Assembly: GCA_026982235.1 (NCBI GenBank)
Contig: JALSHM010000010.1
Coordinates: 1-6,939 of the forward strand
Length of the DNA stretch: 6,939 bases
Source of the DNA: Robiginitomaculum sp.
GTDB lineage: Bacteria > Pseudomonadota > Alphaproteobacteria > Caulobacterales > Maricaulaceae
Direction: 5' to 3'
Under the pieces are notes generated by a model. That model made no database searches. It saw only the letters and a list, made by a program, of their open reading frames with translations, and was not told where the DNA came from. This document shows positions 1 to 6,939 of the stretch, piece by piece (positions within the stretch are counted from its first letter, which is position 1; each line of letters opens with the position of its first letter). The position numbers and the translations under genes are program-made.

Positions 1-828
1 GATTTTGCCGACAGTCAGACTGTTTTTCTGTCCTATGCCAAGGGCACGAAAAAGGCTAACCGCACGGCTATCATACGCGCCCGTCTGGTTGACGGAACCT
101 TAGTAGATCGCACAGAAATTTTTCAGGCAAGCCCGGCCAAAGATACCTCGTCGCATTTCGGAGCACGCATGGTTTTCTTGCCGGACGGCACACTAGTGAT
201 GCCAATCGGTGAGGGCTTTGCCTACCGTGAGGCGGCGCAGGATAAAGCCTCGCACCTCGGTAAAATTGTACGGCTACATCCGGACGGCTCCCCTCCAGCA
301 GATAATCCGTTCATTGGCGAGACGGATGTGCGTCCAGAAATTTACAGTTTGGGTCACCGCAATCCCCAAGGTCTGCATTTTGATAAAATCAGCGGTAAAT
401 TATGGAGCCACGAACATGGGGCCAAAGGCGGGGATGAACTTAACCTCATCGAACCCGGCAAGAATTATGGCTGGCCCATCACCACCACGGGCATAGACTA
501 TAACGGTGCCAAAATATCCCCGTTCAAAACTTACGAAGGTACGGAGGCTTTCGTCAAAGATTGGGTGCCGTCCATTGCCCCGTCCGGTCTGACCATTTAC
601 CGGGGTGATTTATTTGCGAACTGGAACGGTGATGCTTTTGTCGGCGGGCTTAAATCCCGCGATTTGCGCCGGGTCGATCTGGAAGACGGGAAAGCTGTCG
701 GCGAATACATCCTTCTCAAAAATTTAAACGCCCGCATCCGCGATGTCCGCACCGCCCCAGACGGCAGCATACTCGTCCTGACCGACGACAAAACCAACGG
801 CAAATTATTGCGTCTTACACCGAAATAG
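1..828 (+). CDS. PQQ-dependent sugar dehydrogenase, C-terminal part (5' end outside window)
   Basis: This is the C-terminal part of a soluble PQQ-dependent aldose sugar dehydrogenase of the glucose/sorbosone dehydrogenase family (E. coli YliI type). These six-bladed beta-propeller enzymes are usually periplasmic and oxidise the C1 hydroxyl of sugars, using PQQ and calcium. The frame is open from base 1 and ends with TAG at 826-828, giving 275 visible residues. YliI has about 370, so roughly the first 100 residues, including any signal peptide, are missing. Visible family motifs are SHFGAR at 51-56 (with the likely catalytic histidine H52), PDGTL at 61-65, HLGKIVR at 85-91, GHRNPQGL at 118-125, HEHGAKGGDELN at 137-148, NYGWP at 155-159, VPSIAPSGL at 189-197 and the terminal PDGSILVLTDD blade at 253-263. 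The ATG at 169 is internal, because conserved sequence continues upstream of it. The true substrate cannot be told from sequence. The gene converges on rpoC and shares its terminator. Confidence 0.93.
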   Translation, partial: DFADSQTVFLSYAKGTKKANRTAIIRARLVDGTLVDRTEIFQASPAKDTSSHFGARMVFLPDGTLVMPIGEGFAYREAAQDKASHLGKIVRLHPDGSPPADNPFIGETDVRPEIYSLGHRNPQGLHFDKISGKLWSHEHGAKGGDELNLIEPGKNYGWPITTTGIDYNGAKISPFKTYEGTEAFVKDWVPSIAPSGLTIYRGDLFANWNGDAFVGGLKSRDLRRVDLEDGKAVGEYILLKNLNARIRDVRTAPDGSILVLTDDKTNGKLLRLTPK

Positions 829-844
829 CAAACACTGCCCAATA

Positions 845-872
845 AAAAACCCGGCCATCAGACCGGGTTTTT
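845..872. terminator. Bidirectional rho-independent terminator between the dehydrogenase gene and rpoC
   Basis: A perfect 10-bp inverted repeat, AAAAACCCGG at 845-854 and CCGGGTTTTT at 863-872, encloses an 8-base loop. The core of the stem is five G/C pairs. Read on the plus strand, the hairpin begins 16 bases after the dehydrogenase stop and ends in five T. Read on the minus strand, it begins 22 bases after the rpoC stop and is followed by six T (the A run at 844-849). Each side therefore has the stem-plus-U-tract layout of an intrinsic terminator. No other feature was seen in this 66-base spacer. Confidence 0.9.
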
Positions 873-894
873 GCATCATTTTTTCGCTTAAAAC

Positions 895-3800
895 CTATGC
901 GCCCGCTTCTTCTGCGGCTGCGGCTTCTGCGATTTCTGCTGGCAAGTCTTCGTTCGTGTCTATGCCAGCTGCACGCTCTTCTAGGAGTTTGGTGTCGCGG
1001 GCATTGGCCAGTTTTTGGTATTTGCGCAAAGATGCACCTGTACCTGCCGGAATCAAACGACCGACGATAACATTTTCCTTGAGGCCTTCCAGCAAGTCTT
1101 CCTTTCCCTGTACGGACGCTTCGGTCAGTACGCGGGTGGTTTCTTGGAAAGACGCCGCAGAAATGAACGACTTGGTTTGCAAAGACGCTTTGGTGATACC
1201 CAGCAAGAACGGTTTCGCTGTTGCGGGGGTTTTGTCTTTGTCCCGCTCTAACAGTGCTGCATTGACCTCGGCAAATTCCGTACGGTCAATTTGCTCACCT
1301 TTGAGCAAGCTGGTATCGCCCGGATCTGTAACTTCGACTTTCTGCAGCATTTGACGCACGATAACTTCGATATGTTTGTCGTTAATCGGCACGCCTTGCA
1401 GACGATAAACCGCTTGCACTTCATCGACCATATATTCCGCCAAAGCCTCAACGCCGAGGATTTCCAAAATATCGTGCGGCGCAGGATTACCGTCAATGAG
1501 GTAGTCCCCTTTAACCACACGATCCCCAGGTCGCACAGACATGTGCTTGCCTTTGGCAATCAAGAATGTAGACGGCTCAATCGCCTCGTCGTCCGGAGTG
1601 ATTTGGATACGGCGCTTGTTTTTATACTCGCGCACAAATTCAATCACACCATCAATATCGGCGATAACCGCATCATCTTTTGGCTTGCGCGCCTCAAACA
1701 ATTCGGCCACACGCGGCAGACCACCCGTAATATCGCGCTGGGTCGCACCGCCTTTGGCAATACGCGCCAAGCTGTCACCCGCATGGACTTTGTCACCATC
1801 ATTGACGGACAACATAGACCCAACGGAGAGCATATAATTTGCCACATTACCATTTGGTGTTTTCATCGGCTCGCCGTCTTCGCCCAAAATAATCGCCATA
1901 GGCTGTAGATCGCCGCCCTTGGCAGATGAACGCCAATCGACAATTACCTTAGAGGTAATACCGGTTTCTTCGTCGGTTTCCTCGCGGACGGACACACCAT
2001 CAATCATATCGACCAACTGCACCGTGCCACTGACTTCGGTCAAGATAGGTTCCGCATAGGGATCCCATTCATTGATTTTGTCACCGCGTGCAATCTTGGC
2101 ACCGTCTTCGACCCAAACCTTGCTACCATAGCTCACTTTGTGAATTTCCAGCTCTTTGCCGTCATCAGAATGCACAGCGATTTGCATATTGCGCCCCATA
2201 ACCATGAGAACGCCTGCGCTATCTTTCACGACATTGCCGTTAATATAGACGACCTTACCTTCATTGGCACTTTCGACCACGGATTTATCAGAAACCGAAG
2301 CCGTCCCGCCAATATGGAAGGTGCGCATGGTCAACTGGGTACCTGGCTCGCCAATAGACTGCGCCGCAATAACGCCAACCGCTTCGCCCATATTCACAGG
2401 CGTACCTCGCGCCAGATCGCGACCATAACATGTCGCACAAATCCCTGTTACTGTATCGCAGGTCAGCGCCGAACGCACACGGGCGTCCGCAAGACCTGAA
2501 TCATCAATAATCTGGGCTTTGTCTTCGTCGATATAAGTATTGGCCGGGAAGAGAATATCACCACTAGACGGATCGCGAATGTCTTCGGCGCAATTCCGAC
2601 CAAGCATACGCTCACCCAGGGATACGACCACTTCGCCGCTATCCACGACAGGGGCTAATTTAATGCCTTCACTGGTACCACAATCTTGTTCGGTAACGAT
2701 ACAATCTTGGGCAACATCAACCAAGCGGCGGGTTAGATAACCGGAATTCGCCGTCTTAAGCGCCGTATCAGCCAAACCTTTACGCGCCCCATGGGTCGAG
2801 TTAAAGTATTCGAGAACCGATAGGCCTTCTTTAAAGTTGGAAATAATCGGCGTTTCGATAATCTCACCGGACGGTTTGGCCATCAGGCCGCGCATACCCG
2901 CAAGCTGTTTCATCTGGTTTTTGGAACCCCGCGCACCAGAATCGGCCATCATAAACACAGAGTTGATGATTTTGCGCGGCTTGGCGGTTTCGTCCATCAT
3001 GGCGTCCGCCACCTTGTCCGTACATTTCGACCAAGCATCAACCACTTTGTTGTATTTCTCGCCTTTGGTAATCAGACCATCCGCATATTGCTGTTCGAAA
3101 TCGTTAACCAGCTTCTTGGTTTCGCCAACCAAAATAGCTTTTTCTTCAGGGATAATCATATCGTCCTTACCAAAGGAGATACCAGCATTGGCCGCTTCGC
3201 GAAAACCAATACCCATGATTTTGTCACAGAATATCACAGTCGCCTTTTGACCAGCATGGCGATACACAAGGTCAATCAGCGAACCGATGGCTTTTTTGGT
3301 CATCAGCACATTCAGTTTCTGATACGGAATTTTCTCATGTGTTGGCAGATATTCTGCAATCATCAAGCGCCCCGCAGTTGTTTCTGCTGTCTCCAAAGTC
3401 ACATTACCCTCGTCGTCCATCACCTTGAACCGACCAATAATCTTGGAATGCAATGTGATTTGTTTTGCGTCGAGAGCGGCTTCGACTTCTTGCATATTTG
3501 CAAATGCCCGACCTTCACCTTTTTCGCCGTCCACCATGATCGACATATAATACAGACCCAGAACAATATCTTGGGACGGCACAATAATCGGCTTACCATT
3601 TGCGGGCGAGAGAATGTTGTTGGTAGACATCATCAAAACGCGGGCTTCTAGCTGGCTCTCAATGGACAATGGCACATGCACCGCCATTTGGTCACCGTCA
3701 AAGTCGGCGTTAAAGGCTGTACAAACCAGCGGATGCAAACGGATGGCTTTACCTTCGGTGAGCACGGGTTCAAATGCTTGAATACCGAGCCTATGCAAAG

Positions 3801-5088
3801 TTGGCGCACGGTTGAGCATGATTGGATGTTCGCGAATGACTTCGTCCAAAATATCCCAAACTTCCGGGCGTTGCTTTTCAACGATTTTTTTGGATTGTTT
3901 CACAGTGCCAGACAGACCTTTGGCGTCAAGACGGGCATAGATAAAGGGCTTGAACAATTCCAATGCCATTTTCTTGGGCAGGCCGCATTGATGCAACATC
4001 AGCTCGGGTCCCACCACGATAACGGAACGCCCCGAATAATCGACCCGTTTCCCCAGCAAGTTCTGGCGGAAGCGGCCTTGCTTACCCTTAAGCATATCAG
4101 ACATGGATTTCAGCGGACGCTTATTGGCACCCGTAATCACACGGCCACGACGACCATTGTCGATGAGCGCATCTACGCTCTCTTGTAGCATACGCTTTTC
4201 GTTACGCACAATAATGTCCGGCGCACGTAGCTCAATGAGACGCTTAAGGCGGTTATTCCGGTTAATGACACGGCGATACAGATCGTTCAGGTCAGACGTA
4301 GCAAAACGACCACCGTCCAAAGGCACAAGCGGGCGTAGTTCTGGCGGGATAACTGGAACAACCGTTAGAACCATCCATTCGGGGCGATTACCAGAGGCGA
4401 TGAAAGCTTCCAAGAGCTTCAGACGCTTGCGGTATTTTTTCAGCTTCAGCTGTGAACCCGTTTCAGCCATGTCGAAACGAGTGCGCTCGACTTCAGCTTC
4501 TAGGTCGAGACCCATGAGCATTTCACGCACGGCTTCAGCGCCGATAGAGGCTGTGAAACTGTCTTCACCAAATTCAGATTGGGCGTCGATAAACTCTTCT
4601 TCGGACAGGAGTTGCCGTTCCGTCAAGGAAGTCAAACCAGGTTCCGTAACCACGAAACTTTCGAAATATAAAATCCGCTCAACTTCTTTAAGGGTGATAT
4701 CCAACAAGGTGGCAATACGTGACGGCAGGGATTTCAAGAACCAGATATGGGCAACAGGTGCAGCCAGTTCAATATGTCCCATACGTTCGCGGCGTACGCG
4801 GGTAACGGTGACTTCTACGCCACATTTTTCGCAGACAACGCCTTTATATTTCATGCGTTTATATTTACCGCATAGGCATTCGTAATCTTTGGTCGGGCCA
4901 AAGATACGCGCACAGAACAGACCGTCTTTTTCGGGCTTGAACGTCCGGTAATTGATGGTTTCGGGTTTCCGAATTTCACCAAATGACCAGGACAGTATCT
5001 TCTCTGGGCTAGCCAGAGAAATTCTAATTCTGTCAAAGCTCGGGCCTTCTTGGGCCGGATTGAAAATGTTCATGACCTCTTGGTTCAT
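895..5088 (-). CDS. rpoC: DNA-directed RNA polymerase subunit beta' (RpoC), complete
   Basis: RpoC is the beta' subunit, which with beta forms the active centre and clamp of RNA polymerase. The product is 1397 residues, close to E. coli RpoC (1407). The N-terminal zinc site is C71, C73, C86 and C89. The sigma-binding clamp coiled coil lies around 261-315. Switch 2 and neighbours (KGKQGRFRQNLLGKRVDYSG) cover 334-353. The catalytic NADFDGD is at 460-466, with D462, D464 and D466 binding Mg. The F-loop (SGARGS) is at 717-722 and the bridge helix (THGARKGLADTALKTANSGY) at 765-784. The second zinc site is C803, C877, C884 and C887. The trigger loop starts at MRTFHIGG (921-928) and resumes at GGLPRVAELF (1122-1131), separated by about 190 residues equivalent to the SI3 insertion. 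The tail (1384-1397) is Ala/Glu-rich. The start at 5088 is chosen because AAGGAG precedes it at good spacing and MNQEV resembles alphaproteobacterial RpoC. It follows rpoB by 38 bases, so the two are co-transcribed. No frameshift or missing motif was found. Confidence 0.99.
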   Translation of the reverse strand: MNQEVMNIFNPAQEGPSFDRIRISLASPEKILSWSFGEIRKPETINYRTFKPEKDGLFCARIFGPTKDYECLCGKYKRMKYKGVVCEKCGVEVTVTRVRRERMGHIELAAPVAHIWFLKSLPSRIATLLDITLKEVERILYFESFVVTEPGLTSLTERQLLSEEEFIDAQSEFGEDSFTASIGAEAVREMLMGLDLEAEVERTRFDMAETGSQLKLKKYRKRLKLLEAFIASGNRPEWMVLTVVPVIPPELRPLVPLDGGRFATSDLNDLYRRVINRNNRLKRLIELRAPDIIVRNEKRMLQESVDALIDNGRRGRVITGANKRPLKSMSDMLKGKQGRFRQNLLGKRVDYSGRSVIVVGPELMLHQCGLPKKMALELFKPFIYARLDAKGLSGTVKQSKKIVEKQRPEVWDILDEVIREHPIMLNRAPTLHRLGIQAFEPVLTEGKAIRLHPLVCTAFNADFDGDQMAVHVPLSIESQLEARVLMMSTNNILSPANGKPIIVPSQDIVLGLYYMSIMVDGEKGEGRAFANMQEVEAALDAKQITLHSKIIGRFKVMDDEGNVTLETAETTAGRLMIAEYLPTHEKIPYQKLNVLMTKKAIGSLIDLVYRHAGQKATVIFCDKIMGIGFREAANAGISFGKDDMIIPEEKAILVGETKKLVNDFEQQYADGLITKGEKYNKVVDAWSKCTDKVADAMMDETAKPRKIINSVFMMADSGARGSKNQMKQLAGMRGLMAKPSGEIIETPIISNFKEGLSVLEYFNSTHGARKGLADTALKTANSGYLTRRLVDVAQDCIVTEQDCGTSEGIKLAPVVDSGEVVVSLGERMLGRNCAEDIRDPSSGDILFPANTYIDEDKAQIIDDSGLADARVRSALTCDTVTGICATCYGRDLARGTPVNMGEAVGVIAAQSIGEPGTQLTMRTFHIGGTASVSDKSVVESANEGKVVYINGNVVKDSAGVLMVMGRNMQIAVHSDDGKELEIHKVSYGSKVWVEDGAKIARGDKINEWDPYAEPILTEVSGTVQLVDMIDGVSVREETDEETGITSKVIVDWRSSAKGGDLQPMAIILGEDGEPMKTPNGNVANYMLSVGSMLSVNDGDKVHAGDSLARIAKGGATQRDITGGLPRVAELFEARKPKDDAVIADIDGVIEFVREYKNKRRIQITPDDEAIEPSTFLIAKGKHMSVRPGDRVVKGDYLIDGNPAPHDILEILGVEALAEYMVDEVQAVYRLQGVPINDKHIEVIVRQMLQKVEVTDPGDTSLLKGEQIDRTEFAEVNAALLERDKDKTPATAKPFLLGITKASLQTKSFISAASFQETTRVLTEASVQGKEDLLEGLKENVIVGRLIPAGTGASLRKYQKLANARDTKLLEERAAGIDTNEDLPAEIAEAAAAEEAGA

Positions 5089-5094
5089 GATTTT

Positions 5095-5100
5095 CTCCTT
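5095..5100 (-). promoter_or_regulatory. Shine-Dalgarno of rpoC (decides the start)
   Basis: On the minus strand this reads AAGGAG, a near-complete match to the 16S rRNA 3' end, with six bases between it and the ATG at 5088-5086. The alternative in-frame ATG at 5121-5119 is preceded only by A/T-rich sequence with no such motif. The site therefore favours the shorter, 1397-residue RpoC. Confidence 0.9.
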
Positions 5101-5105
5101 TTCTG

Positions 5106-5119
5106 GGCGGGAACCCGCC
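5106..5119 (-). other. GC-only hairpin in the rpoB-rpoC spacer
   Basis: On the minus strand GGCGGG and CCCGCC are separated by two bases (TT). It would realistically fold as a 5-bp all-G/C stem with a four-base GTTC loop. It occupies much of the 38-base spacer: seven bases separate it from the rpoB TAA, and five from the rpoC AAGGAG. There is no T run after it, so it is not an intrinsic terminator. It could influence ribosome access to rpoC, transcript stability or pausing. The structure is plain in the sequence; a role is inferred. Confidence 0.6.
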
Positions 5120-5126
5120 ATAATAA

Positions 5127-6939
<1,813 letters not shown>

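Noticed and set aside
597..842. 81-codon minus-strand frame over the end of the dehydrogenase gene
   Set aside because: It overlaps the conserved dehydrogenase 3' end and part of the spacer, has no family resemblance, and would lie downstream of the rpoC terminator.
1291..1908. 205-codon plus-strand open frame opposite the 3' third of rpoC
   Set aside because: It is antisense to rpoC and has His/Asn/Arg-rich composition typical of a shadow frame; no plausible domain is visible.
3088..4188. Further plus-strand open frames (3088-3651 and 3676-4188) opposite rpoC
   Set aside because: They are explained by codon bias of the real gene on the other strand; no recognisable protein is encoded.
4103..4885. 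260-codon plus-strand open frame opposite rpoC
   Set aside because: It lies wholly antisense to highly conserved RpoC sequence, is rich in Arg and Ser as expected for a complement frame, and resembles no family I recognise.
5106..5119. Spacer hairpin as an intrinsic terminator or attenuator between rpoB and rpoC
   Set aside because: The sequence following the stem on the minus strand is CAGAAAAGGAG, with no T run, so it lacks the required U tract.

Overview
The window is ordinary bacterial core genome: the downstream end of the RNA polymerase rpoB-rpoC operon on the minus strand, converging on the last part of a PQQ-dependent sugar dehydrogenase gene on the plus strand. The RpoC and RpoB sequences are clearly proteobacterial. 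RpoC begins MNQEV and has a long insertion inside the trigger loop. From memory it resembles alphaproteobacterial RpoC, especially of the Caulobacterales/Hyphomonadaceae/Maricaulales type. Base composition looks near 50% G+C by eye, which would fit a marine member of that group better than Caulobacter itself. This placement is an inference; no search was run.

Layout from left to right: (1) positions 1-828, plus strand, the C-terminal 275 residues of a soluble aldose/sorbosone-type PQQ dehydrogenase, whose start lies outside the window; (2) positions 829-894, a 66-base convergent spacer with a perfect 10-bp hairpin flanked by A and T runs, usable as a rho-independent terminator in both directions; (3) positions 895-5088, minus strand, complete rpoC (1397 aa) with its own strong Shine-Dalgarno; (4) positions 5089-5126, a 38-base rpoB-rpoC spacer holding a compact all-G/C hairpin next to the rpoC ribosome binding site; (5) positions 5127-6939, minus strand, the C-terminal ~603 codons of rpoB, which continues past the right edge. 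The rifampicin-pocket half of rpoB is not in the window, nor is the operon promoter.

RpoB and RpoC are the two large catalytic subunits of RNA polymerase. The short spacer means they are almost certainly translated from one mRNA. Transcription of the operon should stop at the shared hairpin, where it meets the dehydrogenase transcript coming from the other side. The dehydrogenase has no evident functional link to the polymerase genes.

No mobile element, CRISPR array, tRNA, rRNA or new system was found. Both polymerase frames are intact and every catalytic and zinc-binding motif checked is present. The observations most worth a second look are the spacer hairpin, the shared terminator, and the absence of ribosomal protein genes directly after rpoC.
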